Below the pieces are notes generated by a model, which saw only the letters and a program-made list of their open reading frames with translations, had not been told where the DNA came from and searched no databases. From Anaerozeibacter quisquiliarum (GTDB lineage Bacteria; Bacillota; Clostridia; Christensenellales; Aristaeellaceae): a DNA stretch of 64,000 nucleotides. Of this stretch, positions 17,646 through 25,980 are shown one piece after another. The translations under genes and the position numbers were made by a program. Location of the stretch: NCBI GenBank assembly GCA_051162045.1, contig JBISDI010000019.1; one strand, 5' to 3'. The first letter of the stretch is position 1. Each line of letters opens with the position of its first letter.

Positions 17646-17872
17646 CTACAATTTGTGATAGAAGGTACGGGCCAGGATATCCTGGTCGCAGTTGCCGAAC
17701 TTGCGGCCGAACAGCATCGGCCCGCCTGCGTTTTGGGCGTCCTTGCCGACCTTAAATCGAAGCCCCACCGCCTATTGTTTCTGATCGGTACGTTTTCCGG
17801 CGTGACGGGGGAGACGCGTTCGCCGTCCGGCGGCGTACCGTTACGCCCGGTGCGCGGCATCTTAATAGACAT
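17646..17872 (-). pseudogene. Possible remnant of an unidentified gene (frameshifted)
   Basis: On the minus strand two adjoining frames look protein-like. One runs from an ATG at 17872 and contains 'VTPENVPIRNNRRWGFDL'. The other, open from 17771 and ending at TAG 17646-17648, contains 'GGPMLFGRKFGNCDQDILA'. They would join into one coherent C-terminus if a frameshift near 17750-17770 is allowed. I do not recognise the family. The call rests only on composition and may be wrong. Confidence 0.25.
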
Positions 17873-18180
17873 ACATGAAAAAGATCAACGTTACAGCAAC
17901 ACAATTTACCGTTTTTCCGTCCAATACATAACCATACTTGGATCGGTATCATGTCGCCCGCGGATGGGTTCGAGTCGGTCAGAGGTATATTGGTGGGGCG
18001 ATTGGGAGCTTTCGGCTGTATGAGCACCATACATCGCAAGCAAGCGGCGCCTGCAATGCCGCCTGGTACCTGCAACTCGTTGAAGAAGCGGATTGTGAGC
18101 GATACGCCCTGCCCATTTCGCGCCATATAGAACGCCGATTCAACATGGCACAAGACTCGATGATGTATTTGGCGGATGAA
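17873..18180. other. Non-coding or unassigned stretch
   Basis: I see no convincing gene, RNA or repeat here. Open frames on both strands lack ribosome sites and family-like composition. The base composition is visibly less GC-rich than the chromosome on either side, and the shift continues to about 20.4 kb, suggesting acquired or decaying DNA. Confidence 0.4.
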
Positions 18181-18196
18181 ATAGGAGGTGTACTTC

Positions 18197-18553
18197 ATGC
18201 TCATCTTACGAGGGAGCGCACTCATGCTATCACTTCTCATGGCTGCCTGTTCTCCGATTCGGGTGCCGGGTCTGGATGATTGCGGCACCGGAGTTGCCGC
18301 CGTGCTCCATATCGGAACGGGCCTCGGGCTTATCCAAGAGGCGGGCGATACCTTTGGGTTTCATGGGGACGCGCAGGTTCAATGCCCTCAATGCGGATCG
18401 GCAGACGTAATCAGAATCGTCTATGGGTATCCGACGGAGGAGACGCTTCAGAGGGCCGAAGCGGGAGAGGTGCGTCTGGGCGGCTGCGTCGTCGGTTCCT
18501 GTGACCCGAATACATACTGTAAGCAATGCGGCCACGAATGGATGCAGAGATAG
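18197..18553 (+). CDS. Small zinc-ribbon protein with lipoprotein-like N-terminus
   Basis: 118 residues. The C-terminal 60 residues carry 'CPQCGSADVIRIVYGYPTEE', 'LGGCVVGSCDP' and 'YCKQCGHEW', a zinc-ribbon module common in small Firmicute proteins (two CxxC pairs). The N-terminus ('MLSLLMAACS') resembles a lipoprotein signal, which would be odd for a zinc ribbon, so the first 50 residues may have been acquired. ATG 18197 follows AGGAGGTG with 7-base spacing, a strong site. The function is unknown. Confidence 0.6.
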   Translation: MLILRGSALMLSLLMAACSPIRVPGLDDCGTGVAAVLHIGTGLGLIQEAGDTFGFHGDAQVQCPQCGSADVIRIVYGYPTEETLQRAEAGEVRLGGCVVGSCDPNTYCKQCGHEWMQR

Positions 18554-18615
18554 CGCGAAAAAGCATGCCGGACAATATGATCGCCTGGAACGAGCTTACA
18601 TAAGGAGAGACAAAT

Positions 18616-20379
18616 ATGAAACAGATGGTCCGTTGCTCCTTGGCGTTCATACTCGTGATGGCGCTTATGGTGCCATCGGTGGCGGGGTTCGCAGAAGGTT
18701 ACGACATGGCGGTGCTGACTGCGGACAGCTTTCGGTTGATTGCGGGAGGATCGACCACGGATATCGGCGCGGCCGTGCGGCTGTCCGCCGGAATTGACGA
18801 GGCGATGGCCCGCGGCCTGCTGGTGGCCGACATCTATGGCGGCAACGCCATCGTTCTCCAGATTCTGCTTGCGCTGGAAGATGCGCAGATCAAGGGCTAT
18901 ATGCACAATCAGTCGGGTGGGCTTTCCCACCTCATGCAGATCCCCCTACAGGACATTCAAGAGCTCCTAACGTCTGAGGCCGGCGCAGGAATGCTCTTGA
19001 GCCAAGCGCCGCCCGTCATGGAATCCCTTGCCGCGAGTATCGGAAGCTCGACCGGTGCCGCGTACTTGAACGCACTGGCGGATCGGATAAGACACAATGC
19101 GGCCGATGAATTCGCAATACAGCCGATGAGGCGGGAGCGCATCGCGCTGTTCAATCAGACCGTGGACGCAGAGGTTGTCGAAGCTACGCTCAAACTGGCG
19201 CAATATCTGGCTTTGATTGAAGAGATGGCGCAGTCCGATCCGCTGTTGCTTGCCGTTTGGCGGCAGGCGGGCATGTTGTATGAACAGCACAGCGGCAATG
19301 CCCTTTCGGAAGTCCCCGCCCTTTTGGACGCGGCGGGTGTGGAAACGGATGTAACGATCCGATTATATGATGCGGACGAAGGCGCTGGCCGGATTGTGAC
19401 GGACGTATTGATTGCTGTCGGCGACGAGCAAATGCCCGTTGCCGTGAAGATCGACTACAGCGCCCACGAAGGGAACCATGCCGTTTACGGCGAGATGACG
19501 GCGACTTTGCCGGGGGAGGGGGATGTCTCCATGTACGTGCAAACGCAGGATGCCGTTGACGCAGACTCCAGCGACGCCCACGCTGCTGCCGGGCTCTGCG
19601 CCACGGCGGACGGTGAAACGAGCGAGGTTGGGTTTTCCATTCAAAAGCGCAGCACGGAAGCTGGAGGCGTGGTGACCGGCGGGAGCATAGGTGACATCAT
19701 CGGCAAACAGACGGGCGGACAAGGCGCCGCCACAGACAGCGCGACAATCCTCCTAAAAGCGAGGATCCCCGATGAACAGCTGGATGTTTCGCTCGACATC
19801 CAATACGACGGAACGCATTACGATCAGGACGGCGATCGAGTCTGGTATGGCGAGGTCACATTCAATATCAAACAGGATAAAGCGGAAGTCGGGACCCTGG
19901 CTTTTGACACTGAATACCGTCTGACCCATATGCCGGAAGGCGTGCTTTTATCGCCTGGGGACATGGGCGTCATGAATCCCCTCAATGCAGACGAGGCGTC
20001 GCTGGGAGCGTTTCAAGAAAGCGCCAGGGTCGTTTTGCAGAACGCGCTTGCTGTTGCAAAGCAAACGACCGCGCTTGATGAGATTCTGAGAATCGGTTAT
20101 GTTCGCAGTGTGCCCGCCGATTCATATCTCGCCGGAGAGGTAATGGGCACAATGGCCGGAGTTGACGCAGAAGCATTCACGGTTCAGGATCAGGACGGGG
20201 CGCTATTCACATTTTTCTTTGATTCGACATTTCCAAGGTCGGCGCTTGACGAGGCGCTCAGTTACGCAAGTCCGGTCCGCGTCGCATATGATGGAGAATT
20301 TGACGGGTATGGACGGTTCACGGGGACGTTTACGGTTTCTGCTGATCTGGGAACGGATGACGCAGGCGATGGCGAATAG
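18616..20379 (+). CDS. Secreted protein of unknown function
   Basis: 587 residues. A clear signal peptide ('CSLAFILVMALMVPSVAGFA') is followed by a helical region (about residues 50-210) and a beta-rich region (about 230-440) with repeated 'DGTHYDQDGDRVWYGEVTF' and 'SAHEGNHAVYGEMTATL' segments that resemble each other. No anchor motif is seen. AAGGAGAG precedes ATG 18616. I do not recognise a family. Codon use is less GC-biased than in the chromosomal neighbours, and it ends before a strong hairpin. Confidence 0.7.
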   Translation: MKQMVRCSLAFILVMALMVPSVAGFAEGYDMAVLTADSFRLIAGGSTTDIGAAVRLSAGIDEAMARGLLVADIYGGNAIVLQILLALEDAQIKGYMHNQSGGLSHLMQIPLQDIQELLTSEAGAGMLLSQAPPVMESLAASIGSSTGAAYLNALADRIRHNAADEFAIQPMRRERIALFNQTVDAEVVEATLKLAQYLALIEEMAQSDPLLLAVWRQAGMLYEQHSGNALSEVPALLDAAGVETDVTIRLYDADEGAGRIVTDVLIAVGDEQMPVAVKIDYSAHEGNHAVYGEMTATLPGEGDVSMYVQTQDAVDADSSDAHAAAGLCATADGETSEVGFSIQKRSTEAGGVVTGGSIGDIIGKQTGGQGAATDSATILLKARIPDEQLDVSLDIQYDGTHYDQDGDRVWYGEVTFNIKQDKAEVGTLAFDTEYRLTHMPEGVLLSPGDMGVMNPLNADEASLGAFQESARVVLQNALAVAKQTTALDEILRIGYVRSVPADSYLAGEVMGTMAGVDAEAFTVQDQDGALFTFFFDSTFPRSALDEALSYASPVRVAYDGEFDGYGRFTGTFTVSADLGTDDAGDGE

Positions 20380-20512
20380 CAAATGCCGCACATGCGGTTT
20401 CGCTTTTGGTTGCTGCTCATGATCGTGATCGGAAGTGGGCCGAGAAACATCATAATCGGTTCCCCGGGGAGAGTTCCGCATCGGACGATGGCGCGATCGG
20501 CGTGTCAAGACG

Positions 20513-20542
20513 CAGGGGGCCCGGGCGATCGCCCGAGCCCCC
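20513..20542. terminator. Bidirectional hairpin between convergent genes
   Basis: A near-perfect palindrome: AGGGGGC and GCCCCCT outer arms around CGGGCGATCGCCCG. It sits between the secreted-protein gene and the end of spoVAE, without a clear T-tract on either side. Confidence 0.6.
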
Positions 20543-20563
20543 TGTCCTTGACTATGGCCTTGA

Positions 20564-20932
20564 CTATGGCTTTGCCTTGGGTTTGGCGATCAGCGCGAAC
20601 AGCAATCCGAACACGATCGCGGCGGTGATGCCGCCGGCGGTGTTGACCACGCCGCCCACGAACGCGCCGATCAGGCCGTGCTCCTTGACGCCCTCGATCG
20701 CGCCCATCGCCAGCGAGTAGCCGAAGCCGCTCAGCGGCACGGTCGCGCCCGCGCCCGCGAAGTCGACCAGCGGCTTGTACAGCCCGAGCGCCGTCAGTAC
20801 CACGCCCGCGACCACATAGGCCACCAGGATGCGCGCGCTGGTCATGCCGGTCTTGAACAACAGCACCTGGCCGATGACGCACAGCAGCCCGCCGACCGCA
20901 AACGCCTTGACCAGCGAGAGAAATATGTTCAT
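20564..20932 (-). CDS. spoVAE: Stage V sporulation protein AE
   Basis: 122 residues, four hydrophobic helices, starting 'MNIFLSLVKAFAVGGLLCVI' with the family motif 'GAGATVPLSGFGYSLA'. SpoVA proteins form the channel in the spore inner membrane through which dipicolinic acid enters the forespore and leaves on germination. ATG 20932 overlaps the spoVAD stop by 4 bases and has GGAGG 8 bases upstream. It shares the SpoVAC/E fold and is assigned AE by its position after spoVAD. Confidence 0.92.
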   Translation of the reverse strand: MNIFLSLVKAFAVGGLLCVIGQVLLFKTGMTSARILVAYVVAGVVLTALGLYKPLVDFAGAGATVPLSGFGYSLAMGAIEGVKEHGLIGAFVGGVVNTAGGITAAIVFGLLFALIAKPKAKP

Positions 20933-21939
20933 GTTTCGTCCGCCTCCAATGCCGCCGCGTAGGATATGCTGGGGATCGATTCGCCCTGCTGGGTGGTGGT
21001 GGGGCTGAGCATCGCGCCCGAGCCCAGCGCCAATATGCGCCGGGCCGCGCCCTGCGCAAGCTGCGGCACGAAGTGTGCCGCCAGCACCGAGGCGATGCAG
21101 CCACAGCCGCTGCCGCCCGCGTGCACGTCCTGCGACGAATCGTACAAGGTCGCGCCGCAGTCGATCAGCTTCTCGCCGGGAACGGGCGCGCCGCGCTCCT
21201 TGAGCAGTTCGAGCAGCAGCGTGCGCCCGATCGTGCCCAAGTCGCCCGTGACGATCAGGTCGTAGTCGCGTTGGGTGCGACCGGTGTCGTCCATGTGCGC
21301 GCGCAGCGTATCGGCCACCGCGGGCACCATTGCCGCGCCCATATGGTTGGCATCCACGATATCGTAATCGATCACGCGCCCGATCGTGGCGTGCGTCAGC
21401 CGCGCGAGCGAGGGCTTGGGATCCAAGTCCAGCAGCAGCGCGCCGGCGGCGGTGGCCGTCCACTGCGCCGACGGCGGGCGCTGGTTGCCCAGCTCCAGCG
21501 GGAAGCGGAATTGGCGCTCGGCCGTGCACCAGTGGCTGGACGCCGCGCAGACCGCGTGCCGGCGGTAGCCTCCGTCGACCAGCACGCCGCTGAGCAGCAG
21601 CGCCTCGACCATCGTCGAGCATGCGCCGTACAGCCCGAGGAAGGGCGCGCCCAGCTGCCGCCCGGCAAAGCCCGACGCCGCGATCTGGTTGAGCAGGTCG
21701 CCGCACAGCAGCGCCTCGAGTACCTGCTCAGTCTGTCCGGCCTTTTCAAGGCACAGCGCGACCGTGCGCCGACTGAGCTCCGACTCGGCCTGCTCGAAGG
21801 TGTCCTTGCCCAGCAGGTCGTCGGTCAGCACCTCGTCAAAATCCCGGCCGTAGGGGCCCAGCCCCTCCTTCTGACCGACGATCGCGGCGGCCGCGCGCAC
21901 GCGGGGCCTGTTTCGGTACACGATGGTTTGGGAGATCAT
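20929..21939 (-). CDS. spoVAD: Stage V sporulation protein AD
   Basis: 336 residues with a thiolase-like fold: 'LGLYGACSTMVEALLLSGVLVDGG', 'AASSHWCTAERQFRFPLELG' and 'IVTGDLGTIG' are characteristic. SpoVAD binds dipicolinic acid on the membrane during its uptake. ATG 21939 follows AGGAGG by about 11 bases. It is co-transcribed with spoVAE; unlike the usual layout, spoVAC is not directly upstream, because an opposite-strand gene intervenes. Confidence 0.94.
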   Translation of the reverse strand: MISQTIVYRNRPRVRAAAAIVGQKEGLGPYGRDFDEVLTDDLLGKDTFEQAESELSRRTVALCLEKAGQTEQVLEALLCGDLLNQIAASGFAGRQLGAPFLGLYGACSTMVEALLLSGVLVDGGYRRHAVCAASSHWCTAERQFRFPLELGNQRPPSAQWTATAAGALLLDLDPKPSLARLTHATIGRVIDYDIVDANHMGAAMVPAVADTLRAHMDDTGRTQRDYDLIVTGDLGTIGRTLLLELLKERGAPVPGEKLIDCGATLYDSSQDVHAGGSGCGCIASVLAAHFVPQLAQGAARRILALGSGAMLSPTTTQQGESIPSISYAAALEADET

Positions 21940-21970
21940 GCCAGCGCATCCTCCTGTGTGCATTTTTGGC

Positions 21971-22001
21971 TAGTATGCGCGCGGACGGCGCGCTTTATGA
22001 G
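21971..22001 (-). promoter_or_regulatory. Sigma-G-like promoter of spoVAD-spoVAE
   Basis: On the minus strand CTCATA (complement of 21996-22001), 18 bases, then CATACTA (complement of 21971-21977). This matches the forespore sigma-G consensus (gHATA, 17-18 bases, CATwhTA) and repeats the arrangement before the spoVAC unit. Confidence 0.65.
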
Positions 22002-22053
22002 CCTTGCGCGCTGCGCGCGCCTGCGGTACAATGGACAGGATGGAGGGATGTAT

Positions 22054-22527
22054 ATGACCGATTATCGAAAGCTCGCGTTCGAGCTCGCCGCGCTCACCGA
22101 AGGCGAACGGTTGCCCTTACCCAATCTGGCCAATGCCTCGGCGCTCATCATGGGGGGCCTTCAAGGCGTCAACTGGGCGGGCTTCTACCTGGACGTCGGA
22201 GGCGAGTTGGTGCTGGGGCCGTTTCAGGGCAAGCCGGCCTGCATCCGCATACCGTTCGGGAAGGGGGTTTGCGGCACGGCCGCAGCCGAACGGCGCACCG
22301 TGCGCGTGGACGACGTGCACGCCTTTCCGGGGCACATCGCCTGCGACGCCGCGTCCAATGCCGAGATCGTGGTGCCCCTGTTTTCGAACGGCGCGGTCGT
22401 GGGCGTGCTGGACGTGGACAGCCCGGCCCTTGGCCGCTTCGACGAAGCCGACCAGGCCGGGCTGGAGGCGCTTGCGCGCATCTTGGAGGCGGCGTGCGAC
22501 TTTGAGCGCTATGCCCCCGCGAAGTAG
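22054..22527 (+). CDS. msrC: Free methionine-(R)-sulfoxide reductase (GAF domain)
   Basis: 157 residues. A single GAF domain with the catalytic cysteine pattern of fRMsr enzymes: 'GKGVCGTAAAE' near residue 72 and 'FPGHIACDAASNAEIVVPL' near 92, which is the family signature. It reduces free Met-R-sulfoxide in the cytoplasm. GGAGGG lies 6 bases before ATG 22054. It lies on the plus strand within the spoVA cluster; its last 19 bases overlap the 3' end of spoVAC. Confidence 0.9.
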   Translation: MTDYRKLAFELAALTEGERLPLPNLANASALIMGGLQGVNWAGFYLDVGGELVLGPFQGKPACIRIPFGKGVCGTAAAERRTVRVDDVHAFPGHIACDAASNAEIVVPLFSNGAVVGVLDVDSPALGRFDEADQAGLEALARILEAACDFERYAPAK

Positions 22528-22970
22528 TAGATCAGCCCCACCAGCACCGACGCGGTGATGCCGTAGGCCAGCACCGGCCCGGCCAGCGTGAACAGCTTCG
22601 CGCCCACGCCCAGCACAAGCCCCTCGCGCCGGTATTCGATCGCGGGCGCAGCCACCGAGTTGGCAAAGCCGGTGATCGGCACGATCGAGCCCGCGCCGGC
22701 ATAGTTGCCGATGCGGTCGTAGATGCCCAGCGCGGTCAGCCCCGTGCCCAGGAACACCAGCACGCAGGCGGTGAACGAGGGCGCGGCGATCAGGCTCAGG
22801 TTCAGGTACTTCTCGCCCGCCAGCGTAATCAGCTGCCCGACGACGCAGATCAGCCCGCCCACCCAGAACGCGCGCAGACAACCCTGCAGCAAGTTGCTGT
22901 TGGGGGTCAGACGCTCGACGAGTTTGTGGTAATTGCGATGCTTTTGCTTCTCGTGTTCGGATGCGCTCAT
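22509..22970 (-). CDS. spoVAC: Stage V sporulation protein AC
   Basis: 153 residues with four membrane helices. A soluble N-terminus is followed by 'LTPNSNLLQGCLRAFWVGGLICVVGQ' and 'NYAGAGSIVPITGFANSVAAPAIEY', both family signatures. It forms part of the dipicolinic-acid channel. ATG 22970 has GGAGGG 4 bases upstream and overlaps the stop of a short upstream ORF by 4 bases, so the two are translationally coupled. Confidence 0.93.
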   Translation of the reverse strand: MSASEHEKQKHRNYHKLVERLTPNSNLLQGCLRAFWVGGLICVVGQLITLAGEKYLNLSLIAAPSFTACVLVFLGTGLTALGIYDRIGNYAGAGSIVPITGFANSVAAPAIEYRREGLVLGVGAKLFTLAGPVLAYGITASVLVGLIYYFAGA

Positions 22971-23122
22971 AGGCCCTCCGATCGTGCGCTTACGTAGACC
23001 GCGTCGGCGGGTACGTCGGGCGCGCCCGGCTGCATGGCCAGCAGCACCGCCGCAATCAGCAGCAGCAGCAGCGCTGCGAACACCAGCGGCTTCAGAAAGG
23101 CCAGCGAGGATTTGTCCTGCAT
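22967..23122 (-). CDS. Small membrane protein coupled to spoVAC
   Basis: 51 residues. A basic/polar N-terminus ('MQDKSSLAFLKP') leads into one strong transmembrane helix ('LVFAALLLLLIAAVLLAMQP') and a short polar tail. AAAGGAG lies 7 bases before the ATG at 23122, and the stop overlaps the spoVAC start (ATGA). A sigma-G-like promoter lies 30 bases upstream, making this the first gene of a forespore transcript. I do not recognise a family; it is not SpoVAB, which is much longer. Confidence 0.65.
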   Translation of the reverse strand: MQDKSSLAFLKPLVFAALLLLLIAAVLLAMQPGAPDVPADAVYVSARSEGL

Positions 23123-23151
23123 GGGCATACTCCTTTGCGTGGTTTTTGCAA

Positions 23152-23182
23152 TAGTATGCCGCGGTGAGAAATGGAATATGCC
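23152..23182 (-). promoter_or_regulatory. Sigma-G-like promoter of the spoVAC unit
   Basis: On the minus strand GGCATA (complement of 23177-23182), 18 bases, then CATACTA (complement of 23152-23158). The same spacing and -10 are found before spoVAD. Confidence 0.65.
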
Positions 23183-23212
23183 TGCGGCATTTCACTTGCC
23201 GAAGGACAAATT

Positions 23213-23401
23213 TTATTGCGGCCGACCGTCGGCCGCCTCGCGCTCCCGCCTTCGCAGATACCACAGAAGCCCCATGCCGCCCGCCGTGGATATCACCCAC
23301 AGCATCAGCCCCGGCGCCGTCTGCTTCATAAACAGCGCGACCAGCCCCGCCGCGTAACAGGCGACGAGCACAAGCCCCACAACCGTCTTAACCGTGCGCA
23401 T
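23213..23401 (-). CDS. Small two-helix membrane protein
   Basis: 62 residues with two hydrophobic helices ('VVGLVLVACYAAGLVALFM' and 'GLMLWVISTAGGMGLLWYL') and a charged C-terminus. AAGGAGGTG precedes the ATG at 23401. It follows a hairpin that ends the upstream repeat-protein gene. No recognisable family. Confidence 0.6.
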   Translation of the reverse strand: MRTVKTVVGLVLVACYAAGLVALFMKQTAPGLMLWVISTAGGMGLLWYLRRREREAADGRPQ

Positions 23402-23425
23402 GCGCGCACCTCCTTCTCTTTCGCA

Positions 23426-23457
23426 AAGGAAGGCGGCGAGGCCGATGCCCCGCCGCC
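23426..23457 (-). terminator. Hairpin after the His/Cys-repeat gene
   Basis: Arms GGCGGCGAGGC and GCCCCGCCGCC (23432-23457) pair with one mismatch; on the minus strand TTCCTTT follows. It is a weak-tailed terminator between the 836-residue gene and the next small gene. Confidence 0.5.
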
Positions 23458-23469
23458 CCAGTCCGGGTC

Positions 23470-25980
23470 TTATTTTTTCCTCGGCGCGTTGCACTTGGTG
23501 CAGCGCACGTAGTTGAGCCTAAGCGCGGTGTTCAGCGAGACCTTGTAGGCGTTGACCGTGCCCGAGCAGGTGCTCTTGCGGTGGTACTTGGTGCCGGAGC
23601 GCGTCACGTAGACGTAGGTGTTCAGGTTCTGCGCGCAACTCGGGCAGGCCTTCTTGCCATTGCGCCGGGCCGCGGCCACCGTGGTCTTCTTGAGGCCCGA
23701 CACGCAGTTGGAATCCTGGTGGTAGTACGCGCTCGACGCCGAGGCGTAGCAGACCGTGCGTTTGTCGGCGTGGGCGGTGGTCAGGTTGCCCGCCTTGACC
23801 TTCTTCAGCACGCACACCGGGCAGGCGGTCTTGCCGCGCGCCTTGGCGGACGCGAGCGGCACCTTCTTGAGGTTCTTCAGGCCCGAGCAGGTGCGATCCT
23901 TGTGGTAGTACCGGCTGCCGCTCGAGACGTAGGCGAACACCTTCCGGATGTCCTGCACCGGGACGTTCTTAAGGCATACCGGGCAGGGCGTCTTGCCCGC
24001 GCGCCTCGCCGCGGCCAGCGTGAGCGGCTTCCCGCCCGTCATACCCGTGCCCGAGCAACTGCTCTTTAAGTGGAAGTGCTTGCCCGACTTGGTGGCGTAG
24101 TAGAGCCGGTCGTTGGCCTTGAGACAGACGGGGCAGGGCTGCTTGCCGCTCGCCAAGGCGTTCGCGAGCGAGAGCTTCGAAGCGTTCTTCATGCCCGAGC
24201 AGGTGGCGTTCTTGTGGTAGTACTTGCCGGTCTTGGTGGCGAAGTAGTAGAGGTTCTTCGCCGCGGCCGACGGGTAGCACACCGGGCAGGCGGTCTTGCC
24301 GCGCGCCTTGGCCGTGGCCAGCGACAGATGGCGGGCGTTCTTCATGCCCGAGCAGTTGGCCCTGCGGTGGTAGTACTTGCCGCCGGAGGTGGCATACACC
24401 TGGATGGACAGGCTCTCAAGGCAGTCCGGACACGGCTTCTTGCCGTTCTTCTCGGCCGATGCGCGGGTTACTTTCTTAGCGCCCTTCATGCCGCCGCAGG
24501 TGGCTTTCTTGTGGTAGAACTTGCCCGCCTGGGTGGCGTAGTAGATCGCCGAGCCCGCCGCCGGATCCTTGCCGGCGCCCGGGCGGATGCACACCGGGCA
24601 GGCGGTCTTGCCGTTCTTTCGGGCCACGGTCAGCGAGATGCGGGCGGCGTTCTTCATACCCGAACAGCTGCTCTTGACGTGGTAGTACTTGCCCGTCTTG
24701 GTGGCGTAGTAGATGCCCGCCTTGACCTGCTTGCCGGTCACGCAGATCGGGCAGGGCGTCTGCTTGCGCTTCTTGGCGGTCTCGAGCGAGATTTCCACCG
24801 CGTGCTTCATGCCGCCGCAGGTCTTGTCGGTGTGGTAGTTCTTCCCCTTCGGGGTGGCGTAGTAGCGCGTGCCCTTGGTCGCGCCCTTCGCGGCGCCCGG
24901 GTAGCAGATCGGGCACTTGGTCTTGCCGTCGGCCTTCGCGCGGGCCTCGGTAATCAGCACCGCGTTCGTCATGCCCGAGCACTTGGGCTTCTTGTGGTAG
25001 TACTTGCCGGGCTTGGTCGCCCAGACGTTGCCGATGCACTTGGGACAGGGCTTCTTGCCCTGGCGCTCGGCGTCCTGCTTGGACACGGGCGTGAGGCCCG
25101 ACAAAGTACCGCAACTCGATCCCTTGTGGTAGTACTTGCCCGAGCCGATGTAGAACGTCGCGGTAGACTGAGCGCTGTCGGGGAAGCAGGTCGGACAGCC
25201 GGTCTGGCCGCGCTCCCGCGCCAGCGCGATGTCCACCTTCGTGACGGACTCGCCCTCCCGGATCGCGGTGCAGGTGTCGGCTTTGTGGTATACGCTGCTC
25301 GTGGGCGCCGACCACACGTAGGTGGTGCCGGCAGTACCCGGGCTGTCCGGCGCGTCGCCGGTGGGCGCGGTACCAAGCCCGCCGGGGCGCGGCGTGGCCG
25401 CCGGGGGCGCGTTGACGAGGTCGAGCCCCTGCTGGGGGGCGGGGGTCGCAAGGCCGCCGATGGTCGGCGCGGGCGTGGCAATCGCGATTTGCGTGTTCAC
25501 CCCCGTCGTGACCTGATCGCTGCCGCCCGGCGCGAACATCGCGGAGAACAGCCAGATCAGCAGCAGGATGAACCAGATGCCCGACGCCGCGGACACCGCA
25601 GCGCGCACGAGCGGCGAGAACCGCTCCTTCTTCCACAGGATCCAGATGCCCAGCGGGGGCAGCAGCACGAGCAGCGCGTACATGACCCAGTCGCTTTGGT
25701 ACAGCACATCGTACCGGCCGACCTCGCGCGGCTCCTGATCGTCGTCGTAGCCGTCCTGGCCGCCGTAGCCCTGCCCGTATTCCGGGCCGTAGCTCTGGCC
25801 TTGGTCTTCGGGCGAGCCATAGCCCTGGCCCTGACCGTAGGCCTGGTCGTAGCCTTGCGCGGCATCGCCCGACCGCTTGCGCTGGAACGAGAAGCGGCGT
25901 ATCTCACCGTCTCCCCATTTCCAGGCAATGCCCTTGGAGGACCAATGCAGCTTCAGCTTGCCGATCTGCTTTGTCGCCAT
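23470..25980 (-). CDS. Membrane protein with twelve tandem His/Cys (Ada-like zinc) modules
   Basis: 836 residues. The N-terminus ('MATKQIGKLKLHWSSKG') is followed by a Gly/Tyr/Gln-rich stretch (residues about 40-90) and two membrane helices (about 105-125 and 142-165). A Pro/Ala linker precedes twelve tandem modules of 43-60 residues from about residue 217 to the end. Each has the pattern YYATxxGKYYHxxxxCSGM...A...GKxxCPxC, with one His and three Cys conserved. The module resembles the metal-binding fold of Ada and the C-terminal tails of some secreted nucleases; zinc binding is inferred. The modules are probably extracellular. ATG 25980 is chosen for AGAGGTG upstream. Confidence 0.75.
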   Translation of the reverse strand: MATKQIGKLKLHWSSKGIAWKWGDGEIRRFSFQRKRSGDAAQGYDQAYGQGQGYGSPEDQGQSYGPEYGQGYGGQDGYDDDQEPREVGRYDVLYQSDWVMYALLVLLPPLGIWILWKKERFSPLVRAAVSAASGIWFILLLIWLFSAMFAPGGSDQVTTGVNTQIAIATPAPTIGGLATPAPQQGLDLVNAPPAATPRPGGLGTAPTGDAPDSPGTAGTTYVWSAPTSSVYHKADTCTAIREGESVTKVDIALARERGQTGCPTCFPDSAQSTATFYIGSGKYYHKGSSCGTLSGLTPVSKQDAERQGKKPCPKCIGNVWATKPGKYYHKKPKCSGMTNAVLITEARAKADGKTKCPICYPGAAKGATKGTRYYATPKGKNYHTDKTCGGMKHAVEISLETAKKRKQTPCPICVTGKQVKAGIYYATKTGKYYHVKSSCSGMKNAARISLTVARKNGKTACPVCIRPGAGKDPAAGSAIYYATQAGKFYHKKATCGGMKGAKKVTRASAEKNGKKPCPDCLESLSIQVYATSGGKYYHRRANCSGMKNARHLSLATAKARGKTACPVCYPSAAAKNLYYFATKTGKYYHKNATCSGMKNASKLSLANALASGKQPCPVCLKANDRLYYATKSGKHFHLKSSCSGTGMTGGKPLTLAAARRAGKTPCPVCLKNVPVQDIRKVFAYVSSGSRYYHKDRTCSGLKNLKKVPLASAKARGKTACPVCVLKKVKAGNLTTAHADKRTVCYASASSAYYHQDSNCVSGLKKTTVAAARRNGKKACPSCAQNLNTYVYVTRSGTKYHRKSTCSGTVNAYKVSLNTALRLNYVRCTKCNAPRKK

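Noticed and set aside
17938..18288. Overlapping open frames on both strands between thiN and the zinc-ribbon gene
   Set aside because: Neither has a ribosome site or family-like composition; left as unassigned sequence.
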